A stretch of DNA of 7,075 nucleotides, from NCBI GenBank assembly GCA_017538635.1, contig JAFYIM010000385.1, positions 1 through 7,075 on the forward strand. The letters run 5' to 3'. Position 1 is the first letter of the stretch, and every line of letters starts with the position of its first letter. This DNA comes from a bacterium. Its GTDB lineage: Bacteria; UBA3054. Made by a program: the position numbers and the translations under genes. The notes under the pieces were generated by a model, which was not told where the DNA came from, ran no database searches, and saw nothing but the letters and a program-made list of their open reading frames with translations. Shown piece after piece: positions 1 to 6,053 of this stretch.

Positions 1-510
1 GGCGCCGATGACGCCCACAGCCTGGATCTTATCGCAGACGGCGGTGCAGCGGCGGCAGAGGATGCACTTGTTGTTGTCGCGGATCATATGCGCCGCGCTG
101 ATATCCTCTTCGGATTCGTTCCTGACGCCGTCGTAGTAGCCCTCGTCCTCAACGCCCATGTCGTGGGCCAGAGTCTGCAGTTCGCACTTCGAGCTGCGGA
201 CGCAGGAGAGGCACTTGCGGTCGTGGTTGGAAAGAATCAGGGAGAGGGTTTTCTTCCTGGCTTCCAGAACGCGCGGAGAGTTGGTGGTGATCTCGATGCC
301 TTCGTTCACAGGGTAAACGCAGGCGGCCACCAGCGTGCGGGCTTTCTTGACTTCCACCACGCACATTCTGCAGGCGCCGATCTCGTTGATGCCTTTCAGG
401 TAGCAGAGAGTCGGGATCTCGATCCCCGCGATGCGGCAGGCTTCCAGAATGGTGGAGCCGGCGGGAACACTGTAATCGTTACCGTTTATTTTGACATTTA
501 CATTTTCCAT
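1..510 (-). CDS. hydA: NAD(P)H-linked electron-bifurcating [FeFe]-hydrogenase catalytic subunit HydA, N-terminal part (cut by window edge)
   Basis: Reading down from the ATG at 510 gives 170 in-frame codons that stay open to the window edge, so only the N-terminal electron-relay part is seen. A plant-type [2Fe-2S] ferredoxin domain comes first, with ligands C36, C47, C50 and C64. A NuoG-like His/Cys [4Fe-4S] site follows (H96, C100, C103, C109). A bacterial-ferredoxin [4Fe-4S] site then begins (C149, C152, C155, C159). This is the N-terminal order of NuoG and of HydA in trimeric bifurcating hydrogenases. The H-cluster domain and further clusters would lie beyond position 1; the family is usually around 600 residues. 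The hydrogenase assignment over NuoG or a formate dehydrogenase subunit rests on context: hydB and hydC in the same operon and a second hydrogenase-like gene. The start is supported by AAGGGAG (518-524) seven nt upstream, which overlaps the TAA of hydB. The gap to hydB is 12 nt. Confidence 0.9.
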   Translation of the reverse strand, partial: MENVNVKINGNDYSVPAGSTILEACRIAGIEIPTLCYLKGINEIGACRMCVVEVKKARTLVAACVYPVNEGIEITTNSPRVLEARKKTLSLILSNHDRKCLSCVRSSKCELQTLAHDMGVEDEGYYDGVRNESEEDISAAHMIRDNNKCILCRRCTAVCDKIQAVGVIGA

Positions 511-522
511 AATATTTCTCCC

Positions 523-2325
523 TTATTTCTTGCTGATAGCGCCGAATTTGCAGTTATCCATACAAGCGCCGCACTTGATGCACTTCGTGGTGTCGATAGT
601 ATGGGGATTCCTGACAGTACCAGTTATGGCGCCGACGGGGCAGTTGCGGGCGCAGAGCGTGCAGCCTTTGCACTTCAGGGGGTCTATGACGTAATTAAGG
701 AGCGCTTTGCAGACGCCGGCGGGGCAGCGTTTCTCCACGACGTGCGCTTCGTATTCCTTGCGGAAGTAGCGCAGGGTGGACAAAACCGGGTTGGGGGCCG
801 TCTGACCGAGGCCGCAGAGCGAGTTGTCCTTGATGTAGTAGCAGAGAGCTTCCAGTTTGTCGAGATCTTCCAGAGTGGCTTTGCCTTCCGTGATCTTCGT
901 CAGCATCTCCAGCATGCGGCGCGTGCCGATACGGCAGGGCGTGCATTTGCCGCAGGATTCGTCCACCGTGAATTCCAGGAAGAATTTCGCGATGTCGACC
1001 ATGCAGTTGTCCTCGTCCATGACGATGAGGCCGCCCGAACCCATCATGGAGCCGATGGCCATCAGGTTGTCATAGTCGATCTGAACGTCGAAGTGTTCGG
1101 CCGGGATGCAGCCGCCGGAAGGACCGCCGGTCTGGGCCGCTTTGAACTTCTTGCCGTTCGGAATGCCGCCGCCGATGTCTTCCACGATCTGGCGGAGAGT
1201 CGTGCCCATGGGAACTTCCACAAGGCCGGTGTTGTTGATCTTGCCGCCCAGGGCGAAGACCTTCGTGCCTTTGGATTTCTCAGTTCCGATGGAGGCGAAC
1301 CACTGGGCGCCTTTCAGAATGATCTGGGGAATGTTGGCGTAAGTTTCGACGTTGTTAAGAATGGTCGGGCGCATGAAGAGGCCTTTGGCCGCCGGGAACG
1401 GGGGACGGGGCCTCGGTTCGCCGCGGTTGCCTTCTATTGAGGTCATCAAAGCCGTTTCTTCGCCGCAGACGAAAGCGCCGGCGCCGAGACGGATGTCGAT
1501 GTCGAAATCGAAGCCAGTGTTGAAGATGTTCTTGCCAAGGAGGCCGAGCTCTTTGGCCTGACCGATAGCGATCTGGAGACGCTTGACAGCGATGGGGTAT
1601 TCGGCTCGGACGTAGATGAAGCCCTGGTTGGAGCCGATCGCGTAGCCGGCGATGGCCATGGCTTCAAGGACGGCGTGCGGGTCGCCTTCCAAAACGGATC
1701 GATCCATGAATGCGCCCGGGTCGCCTTCGTCAGCGTTGCAGCAGACGTATTTCGGTCCGCCGTCGTTGACGAGCGTTCTGGCCAGTTTCCACTTCATGCC
1801 GGTGGGGAAGCCGGCGCCGCCGCGGCCGCGTAAACCGGCGTCGAGAAGCGTCTGGATGACGTCTTCCGGTTTCATCTCGGTCAGCACTTTGCCCAAGGCG
1901 GCGTAGCCGTCCATGGCGATGTACTCGTTGATGTCCTCGGGGTTGATGACGCCGCAGTTCCTAAGCGCGATGCGCATCTGGGAACGATAGAACTTGGTGT
2001 CGTTCAAGGAAACGTCGGCTTTGTTCTTCAGATCATCGGTGACGTCCTTGTATTCAAGGCGTTCGACGATGCGGCCCTTCAACAAATGCTCGGAGACGAT
2101 CTCTTCCACGTCGCCTTCCGTGACGCGGGAATAGAAGGTGCCGTCGGGGTAAACGATGACCACGGGGCCGAGGGCGCAAAGGCCGAAGCAGCCGGTCTTC
2201 ACGATCTTGACTTCCTGGTCCAGTTCATATTTCTTGAGGTTGGCCTCGAAAGACTCCATCAGTTTGGCGCTTCCGGAAGAGGAACAGCCGGTGCCGCCGC
2301 AGATCAATACTTGTGCACGAATCAT
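523..2325 (-). CDS. hydB: NuoF-like NADH/FMN subunit HydB of the electron-bifurcating [FeFe]-hydrogenase
   Basis: A 600-residue cytoplasmic flavoprotein that binds NAD(H) and FMN and is the likely bifurcation subunit. Domains in order: an N-terminal thioredoxin-like [2Fe-2S] domain (C9, C14, C46, C50); the FMN/NADH-binding fold with the glycine-rich GRGGAGFPTG (167-176), NADEGDPGAF (197-206) and GAGAFVCGEETAL (281-293); an SLBB-like region from about 360; the NuoF [4Fe-4S] site ESCGKCTPCRIG (C458, C461, C464, with C504 distal); and a C-terminal two-cluster ferredoxin domain (C552, C555, C558, C562 and C582, C585, C588, C592). The added N- and C-terminal Fe-S domains are typical of HydB and of HndC, not of the complex I subunit. 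C534 and C539 in RCPAGVC may help bind the structural zinc reported in HydB structures (inference). A strong AAGGAGGAG sits 5 nt before the ATG. All motifs look intact, consistent with an active enzyme. Confidence 0.95.
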   Translation of the reverse strand: MIRAQVLICGGTGCSSSGSAKLMESFEANLKKYELDQEVKIVKTGCFGLCALGPVVIVYPDGTFYSRVTEGDVEEIVSEHLLKGRIVERLEYKDVTDDLKNKADVSLNDTKFYRSQMRIALRNCGVINPEDINEYIAMDGYAALGKVLTEMKPEDVIQTLLDAGLRGRGGAGFPTGMKWKLARTLVNDGGPKYVCCNADEGDPGAFMDRSVLEGDPHAVLEAMAIAGYAIGSNQGFIYVRAEYPIAVKRLQIAIGQAKELGLLGKNIFNTGFDFDIDIRLGAGAFVCGEETALMTSIEGNRGEPRPRPPFPAAKGLFMRPTILNNVETYANIPQIILKGAQWFASIGTEKSKGTKVFALGGKINNTGLVEVPMGTTLRQIVEDIGGGIPNGKKFKAAQTGGPSGGCIPAEHFDVQIDYDNLMAIGSMMGSGGLIVMDEDNCMVDIAKFFLEFTVDESCGKCTPCRIGTRRMLEMLTKITEGKATLEDLDKLEALCYYIKDNSLCGLGQTAPNPVLSTLRYFRKEYEAHVVEKRCPAGVCKALLNYVIDPLKCKGCTLCARNCPVGAITGTVRNPHTIDTTKCIKCGACMDNCKFGAISKK

Positions 2326-2330
2326 AAAGT

Positions 2331-2340
2331 CTCCTCCTTA
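2331..2340 (-). promoter_or_regulatory. Shine-Dalgarno site of hydB fused to the upstream stop codon
   Basis: TAAGGAGGAG contains both the TAA of the ferredoxin-like gene and a near-perfect Shine-Dalgarno 5 nt before the hydB ATG at 2325. The hydB-hydA junction repeats this layout with TAAGGGAG (518-525). Such fusion favours re-use of ribosomes that have just terminated. Confidence 0.75.
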
Positions 2341-2709
2341 TTTGGCGTAAGCGGCGATCGTGTATTCCGTCACGACCTTGCCGCCTTTGAGGTGATCAGT
2401 AATGACGCGCTGGGCTTTCTCAGCGGTCATCTTGACGTAGGTGACTTTCTCTTTTCCGGCCTCGAAGACCTCGACGACAGGCTCGTACTGGCAGATGCCG
2501 ATGCAGCCGGTCTGCGTGACGGCGACTTCGCCGGAAAGGCCTTCCTTGTTGACGCCTTCGACAAAGGCGTTCAATACGGGGCGGGCGCCGGCCGCGATGC
2601 CGCAGGTGGCCATGCCGACCACCACGCGTTTCTGCGCGGAACCTTCCCTAAGGACGACTTTGTCTTTCATCTTGTCTTTGATTGCTTGAAGTTCAGCCAA
2701 AGATTTCAT
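2338..2709 (-). CDS. Stand-alone thioredoxin-like (2Fe-2S) ferredoxin-domain protein
   Basis: A 123-residue protein of the small thioredoxin-like ferredoxin family that commonly lies directly before hydB in bifurcating hydrogenase operons. A charged helix (1-27) precedes the thioredoxin-like fold. The cluster-binding pattern is ATCGIAAGA (C36) followed by TQTGCIGIC (C69 and C73). Only three cysteines are present. The second ligand of the usual C-x4-C pair, seen intact in HydC and in the HydB N-terminus here, is Ala at the matching place. From memory, relatives in other hydrogenase operons share the TCGIAAGA motif, so this is probably a family trait and not a defect. It may bind an atypical cluster or none. 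It could carry electrons or act as a redox-sensing accessory subunit, which is inference. A weak AAGGAA site (2715-2720) lies 5 nt before the ATG. Its TAA overlaps the Shine-Dalgarno of hydB, suggesting coupled translation. Confidence 0.88.
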   Translation of the reverse strand: MKSLAELQAIKDKMKDKVVLREGSAQKRVVVGMATCGIAAGARPVLNAFVEGVNKEGLSGEVAVTQTGCIGICQYEPVVEVFEAGKEKVTYVKMTAEKAQRVITDHLKGGKVVTEYTIAAYAK

Positions 2710-2729
2710 AAGTATTCCTTGAGTTGAAG

Positions 2730-3281
2730 TTAATTAGTTTGATATTGTTCCTTTAAATATTCTTCTATCCATTTGATCACTTCGTATTCCGCCAGCGAGA
2801 CGCCGCCTCCCAGTTCGCTCCTTATTTCCCTCGTGTCGAGGGAGACTTCTCCACCAGGCATCGTGTGCCTGAAGAGGAAGTCGGAGTCCGGGTGCCCCTG
2901 GATCAAAGTCGTGATTGTGGAGACGACGTCGCCCAAGGGGATGAAATCTATGTGGTCTTTATGAAATGTCGCTTTTATCGCCGTGCCATGGTCAAGTGGA
3001 AATTCGTTTTCCGCTTTGGATTCGATCTCAAACGTTCCGCCAGTCTGCTCCGCCTCCATCTTGAAGAAGGGGATGCCAAGCCCGACCTTCCTGGTCGTCC
3101 TGGTCGTGTAGAAGGGATCGGTCACGCGGGCCAAAACTTCTGCTGTCATGCCGCAGCCGTTGTCAATGATCTCTATAACTAAAATATCTTCCGTCTCGGT
3201 AAGGATGATCTGCGTGAGGGGAGCCTTGGCCTTCACGGAGTTCTCGGCGATGTCGAGGATGTTCAAAGAAAGTTCTTTCAT
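2730..3281 (-). CDS. ATP-binding protein, histidine-kinase-type GHKL ATPase domain with C-terminal extension
   Basis: A 183-residue protein that begins almost directly with the N-box (DIAENS, N14) of a GHKL ATP-binding domain. The G1 box is DNGCGM (40-45), the F-box DPFYTTR (55-61), the G2 box GLG (67-69) and the last motif HGT (98-100), so the nucleotide pocket looks complete. The F-box makes it resemble sensor histidine kinases more than RsbW-type kinases. There is no DHp helix pair with a phospho-accepting His, no sensor domain and no membrane segment, so it cannot autophosphorylate as a classical kinase by itself. Residues 110-183 form an extra domain with PLGD, LDTREIR and a helical tail that I recall from relatives in hydrogenase operons, but its role is unknown. 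The start codon lies in an ATGA overlap with the PHP gene stop, with AGGAG at 3286-3290. It may phosphorylate or bind a partner in the HydS module (inference). Confidence 0.85.
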   Translation of the reverse strand: MKELSLNILDIAENSVKAKAPLTQIILTETEDILVIEIIDNGCGMTAEVLARVTDPFYTTRTTRKVGLGIPFFKMEAEQTGGTFEIESKAENEFPLDHGTAIKATFHKDHIDFIPLGDVVSTITTLIQGHPDSDFLFRHTMPGGEVSLDTREIRSELGGGVSLAEYEVIKWIEEYLKEQYQTN

Positions 3282-4012
3282 TTGGCTCCTCTCAAACGGT
3301 TGAACAAAGACTTCCTCACCAGATCTCCGCTGTACGGTTCGTCTTCCAGATCGAAATAATTTTCCTTTTCCCTCAGCTGTTCGATCATGTGCGCGTCCGA
3401 AGAGACGACGACGGTCTTGCCTTCCAAGTTATGGTCTTTCACATAGGCGGCCGTGTTCCCGCGGTCGTGGATCTCTATGGAGGAGAATTCCGGGGTTTTC
3501 GGCAGTTCGCCTAGAATCGCGATGATGCCGTTGGCTTCGCGGTCGATGTGCGCGGGGTAGCATACACCGCTAAACTTTTCCACCAGGGACGGCGCTTCGT
3601 CGAGGGTGACGGTCGTGGCGTTGGGCAGGAGGTCCTCCTCTTCGCCCAATACGTTGTCCTCTTCGTCCATGATCAGCTGGTCGCCGAAGATGTCTTTCCT
3701 GTTCTTTATCTTGACACGGCGCTTGTCTATCTCTTCGCTGAAATTCATGGCGTCTTCCAGAGTAGGGAAGAGGCAGACCAGGTGTATTTCCTCCATGGTC
3801 GTCAGTTCCATCCCCGCCACCGGGATGACGCCGTAATTCTTGGCGGCCTTGTAGAAGGCCGGGCAGTTCTTGCCGCTGTTGTGATCCGTCAGCGCCACTA
3901 TGTTGAGACCGTTCAATGCCGCCAGCCCCGCGATGTTGCAGGGCGTCATGTCGTTCTCCGCGCAGGGAGAAAGACAGGAGTGGATGTGCAGGTCGTAATA
4001 GTAGCGGTTCAT
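3278..4012 (-). CDS. PHP-domain metal-dependent phosphoesterase
   Basis: A 244-residue PHP-superfamily hydrolase. The metal-binding set looks complete: HIH (H9, H11), TDHN (D43, H44), GMEL (E69), HLVCLF (H77), AHIDR (H155) and SDAH (D206, H208). Relatives of this type (for example E. coli YciV/RNase AM) hydrolyse phosphoesters in nucleotides or RNA ends with di- or trinuclear metal centres. The substrate here is unknown. A possibility worth noting is a nucleotide made or used by the neighbouring signalling proteins. An acidic insert at about 105-130 separates the two halves of the active site. The ATG at 4012 was chosen over an upstream in-frame ATG at 4048 because the PHP fold normally starts a few residues before HxH and because the upstream choice would overlap the preceding gene by 35 nt. 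It starts one nt after the stop of the DRTGG gene, with no strong Shine-Dalgarno, and ends in an ATGA overlap with the ATPase gene. Confidence 0.88.
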   Translation of the reverse strand: MNRYYYDLHIHSCLSPCAENDMTPCNIAGLAALNGLNIVALTDHNSGKNCPAFYKAAKNYGVIPVAGMELTTMEEIHLVCLFPTLEDAMNFSEEIDKRRVKIKNRKDIFGDQLIMDEEDNVLGEEEDLLPNATTVTLDEAPSLVEKFSGVCYPAHIDREANGIIAILGELPKTPEFSSIEIHDRGNTAAYVKDHNLEGKTVVVSSDAHMIEQLREKENYFDLEDEPYSGDLVRKSLFNRLRGAK

Positions 4013-4013
4013 T

Positions 4014-4340
4014 TTATAATTCTTGACAGATCTCGCAGGCGACTTCAAAAGCCGGCAGTTTTGTCGTGAGAATGTTCACGCCTTTAGTTTTGGCGGTCTC
4101 AATCAGGTTTTCCTCCAGCCTGACATCCTCAGCCAAAATAATGCAGGCGAAATCAATGAGAGTCGCCACGGCGATGATGTTCTGGTTGGACATGATGGTT
4201 ATCCAGGCCTGGTCCGCTTTCGCGCGTCCCATGACCCAGGAGAGGAGGTCGCCCATGTAGCCGCCTTTTATCTCCCTTTCAGGAGCGGGCAGGGAGAGGA
4301 CTTCCAGGGAATATTTTTTGGCGAATTCGGCTACGGTCAC
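4014..4340 (-). CDS. Short DRTGG-like domain protein (second copy), GTG start
   Basis: A 108-residue soluble protein made of a single DRTGG-like domain. It shows the family landmarks GGYMGDLLSWV (26-36), SNQNIIAVATLIDF (51-64) and LTTKLPAFEVACEIC (91-105). These align with the first DRTGG protein at 6050-6409: GSDMMSDVLAYV, NPQVIRTAEMMD and LATEKRMYEACGIL. The two are diverged paralogues that flank the sensory hydrogenase gene. DRTGG domains occur next to P-loop kinase and CBS domains and are thought to be regulatory or ligand-binding; no catalytic residues can be named. The GTG at 4340 was chosen over the ATG at 4406 because an excellent AAAGGAGGAG (4346-4355) stands 5 nt upstream, the overlap with the hydrogenase stop becomes the classical 4 nt (GTGA), and the 22 extra N-terminal residues look like out-of-frame hydrogenase sequence. 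The C-terminal C102 and C105 are a close cysteine pair of unknown meaning. Confidence 0.85.
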   Translation of the reverse strand: MTVAEFAKKYSLEVLSLPAPEREIKGGYMGDLLSWVMGRAKADQAWITIMSNQNIIAVATLIDFACIILAEDVRLEENLIETAKTKGVNILTTKLPAFEVACEICQEL

Positions 4341-5614
4341 GATGACTCCTCCTTTTCTCTCAGGAAGGCTTTGACATCTTCCAGATGCGTTAAGATGCAG
4401 TCGCATTTACTGGCCGTGCCCTTCACGACGTCTTCCGCGAAAGCGCGGCAATTGGGCGCGCCGCAGGCTCCGCAGTCCACGCCGGGAAGCTCGTCCTTTA
4501 AGGCTTGGATCTCTTTCAGCATCCGCATGGATTCCGCCATGTTGTCGGAGAGGCGGTTCAACGGCGTATAAGAGCCCATGTCTTTTACGAAATAATTTTC
4601 CGGAATAGGATCATTCTCATCCACGAAGTTCTGCGAGACCGGCATGAAGCGCCTCAAGGTCTGCAGCCTCGCCTTGGCGATGAAGGGATCCTGGATCGTC
4701 ATGGCGCCGCCTACGCAGCCGCCCGGGCAGGCGTTCAGCTCCACGAACTCCAGGTTCGGGAAGTCGCCGCCTTCGATGCGGTCCAATACGCGGATGCAGT
4801 TGTCTATTCCGTCCGCCGCCAGATACGCGTCGTTGAAGAGCGCGGTGGCTTCGCCGCCGGAAGCGGCCCAGCCGATGCCGATCATGCCTGATTCGGAAAG
4901 CGTCTTCGGGCGTCTGGAATATCTCATCTCGTTGATGAGAAGGAAATAGACGTCCTTGAAGCCCACGACTACGTCCACCTGGCTCTTGTACTCCGGGAGG
5001 CCGTTCTTCACGTAGCTCATTTTGGCGGGGCAGGGGGAGATGAAGCAGACGCCGATGTCTTCCCTCGTAAATTCCGGATGATCTTTCAGGGCCTGCTCCC
5101 TGGCCATCGCGGCCGCTATTTCCATAGGCGGCAAGAGGTCCAGGATATTTTCCTTGAGGCTCGGGAAACGCAAGGCTATTAGCCTCACGATGGCAGGGCA
5201 GGCTGAGCTGATGACCGGCCTCGGTCCCTTCCTCGTTTTCAGATACTGCCTCGTCCTGGCCGTCACCAGTTCCGCGCCTCTGGACACTTCGAAGACGTCG
5301 TCGAAACCGATGTCAAGGAGTCCCTGCAGAACGAAATCCACGTCGTCAAGATTGTTGAACTGGGCGTAGAGGCTGGGGGCGGGGAGAGCGATCTTCCATT
5401 TGTAGCGCTGCAGGTCAAGGAGGTCGTCGCGCAAAGCTTTCTTCGCTTGGTGCGGGCAGATCCTGATGCATTCACCGCAGTCGATGCAGCGCATCGCGTC
5501 AATAACGGCATGGCGGTCCCTGATCCTGATGGCCTCGGTGGGGCAGTGGTGGACGCAGGAAGTGCAGCCTTTGCACTTCTCGATGTCCAGGGATACTGAA
5601 TGTTGATATTCCAT
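4337..5614 (-). CDS. hydS: Putative sensory [FeFe]-hydrogenase, HydS type, with C-terminal Fe-S domain
   Basis: A 425-residue cytoplasmic protein. Two ferredoxin-type [4Fe-4S] sites come first (C14, C17, C20, C24 and C43, C46, C49, C53). The H-cluster domain (about 75-325) keeps all four [4Fe-4S]H ligands: SSACP (C139), SPCPAK (C195) and ELNACPGGC (C296, C300), and also the motif-2 lysine K198. Three residues near the diiron site differ from catalytic enzymes such as CpI: the proton-transfer Cys of TSCCP is A138, the MPC methionine is S193, and the methionine before ACxxGC is N294. Such changes are reported for HydS of Thermotoga maritima, which is a slow, probably sensory enzyme. The C-terminus has a small Fe-S domain (C381, C384, C389, C406, spacing x2-x4-x16) where some sensory forms carry a PAS domain. 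There is no transmembrane segment. It starts 13 nt after the RsbT-like gene with no clear Shine-Dalgarno, so it probably depends on coupling. Sensing is inferred; H2 turnover is not excluded. Confidence 0.88.
   Translation of the reverse strand: MEYQHSVSLDIEKCKGCTSCVHHCPTEAIRIRDRHAVIDAMRCIDCGECIRICPHQAKKALRDDLLDLQRYKWKIALPAPSLYAQFNNLDDVDFVLQGLLDIGFDDVFEVSRGAELVTARTRQYLKTRKGPRPVISSACPAIVRLIALRFPSLKENILDLLPPMEIAAAMAREQALKDHPEFTREDIGVCFISPCPAKMSYVKNGLPEYKSQVDVVVGFKDVYFLLINEMRYSRRPKTLSESGMIGIGWAASGGEATALFNDAYLAADGIDNCIRVLDRIEGGDFPNLEFVELNACPGGCVGGAMTIQDPFIAKARLQTLRRFMPVSQNFVDENDPIPENYFVKDMGSYTPLNRLSDNMAESMRMLKEIQALKDELPGVDCGACGAPNCRAFAEDVVKGTASKCDCILTHLEDVKAFLREKEESS
4346..4355 (-). promoter_or_regulatory. 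Shine-Dalgarno site deciding the GTG start of the second DRTGG gene
   Basis: AAAGGAGGAG lies 5 nt before the GTG at 4340, inside the last codons of the HydS gene. It argues for the GTG at 4340 over the ATG at 4406, which would need a 70-nt overlap. Confidence 0.8.
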
Positions 5615-5627
5615 GCCGAAAGTTAAA

Positions 5628-6053
5628 TCAATTTAAGTTTATCTTCATCGTGACCGTGGTTCCGACTCCCACGGTCGATTCTATCTGCATCTCGTCGGTA
5701 TAGCGCTTCATGTTGGGAAGCCCCATGCCGGCGCCGAAGCCCAAAGAGCGGATGTTGTCGGGAGCCGTGGAGTAGCCTTCCTGCATCGCTTTTTTGATGT
5801 CGGGAATGCCCGGCCCCTGGTCCTTCAGGACGATCTTGATCGCGTCTTCGCTCACCTCGACGTCGGCCACGCCTCCGTGCGCATGGATGACCATGTTTAT
5901 TTCGCCTTCGTACATGGCGATGGAAGCGCGCCGGATGATCTCCGGATCGACTCCCAGTTCGCGCATGTTCTTCTTGAAACGCACGGACGCCTGGCCGGCG
6001 GAAGTGAAGTCTTCGCCGTTCACGTCAAAATGAAAAGTGAGATTTTCACTCAT
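5628..6053 (-). CDS. RsbT/RsbW-type serine-kinase-like ATP-binding protein
   Basis: A 141-residue single-domain GHKL protein of the anti-sigma-factor kinase family. The N-box is EGEINMVIHAH (N53), the G1 box DQGPGIPD (78-85), the G2 box GFGAGMGLPNMK (105-116) and the final motif GTT (131-133). The GMGLPNMKR..DE run and the lack of an F-box are closest to the switch kinase RsbT and to SpoIIAB/RsbW. In those systems the protein phosphorylates a Ser or Thr on a STAS-domain antagonist or holds a sigma factor. No STAS protein, sigma factor or PP2C phosphatase is found in this window, so its partner is unknown. The location between a DRTGG gene and the HydS gene suggests that it passes on the state of the sensory hydrogenase (inference). 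The start overlaps the DRTGG stop (ATGA), and AAGGGAG stands about 10 nt upstream. Whether it is a true kinase or only binds nucleotide cannot be seen from sequence. Confidence 0.88.
   Translation of the reverse strand: MSENLTFHFDVNGEDFTSAGQASVRFKKNMRELGVDPEIIRRASIAMYEGEINMVIHAHGGVADVEVSEDAIKIVLKDQGPGIPDIKKAMQEGYSTAPDNIRSLGFGAGMGLPNMKRYTDEMQIESTVGVGTTVTMKINLN

Noticed and set aside
88..1440. A 450-codon open frame on the plus strand opposite hydA and hydB
   Set aside because: It crosses the junction of two well-supported genes, its product is low-complexity Ala/Gly/Val/Asp/Phe-rich, it has no recognisable motif, and it follows from the GC-biased third positions of the genes on the other strand.
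2086..2727. A 213-codon plus-strand frame opposite the start of hydB and the ferredoxin gene
   Set aside because: It spans an intergenic gap of the real operon, has no family features and is an antisense shadow of conserved Fe-S proteins.
4014..4406. Longer version of the second DRTGG protein starting at the ATG at 4406
   Set aside because: It would overlap HydS by 70 nt, and its added residues show no similarity to the first DRTGG protein; the GTG at 4340 has a much better ribosome site.
3548..4571. Two plus-strand frames (3548-4069 and 4023-4571) opposite the PHP, DRTGG and HydS genes
   Set aside because: Both cover the reverse of genes with complete motifs, and neither shows a convincing start site or protein family.
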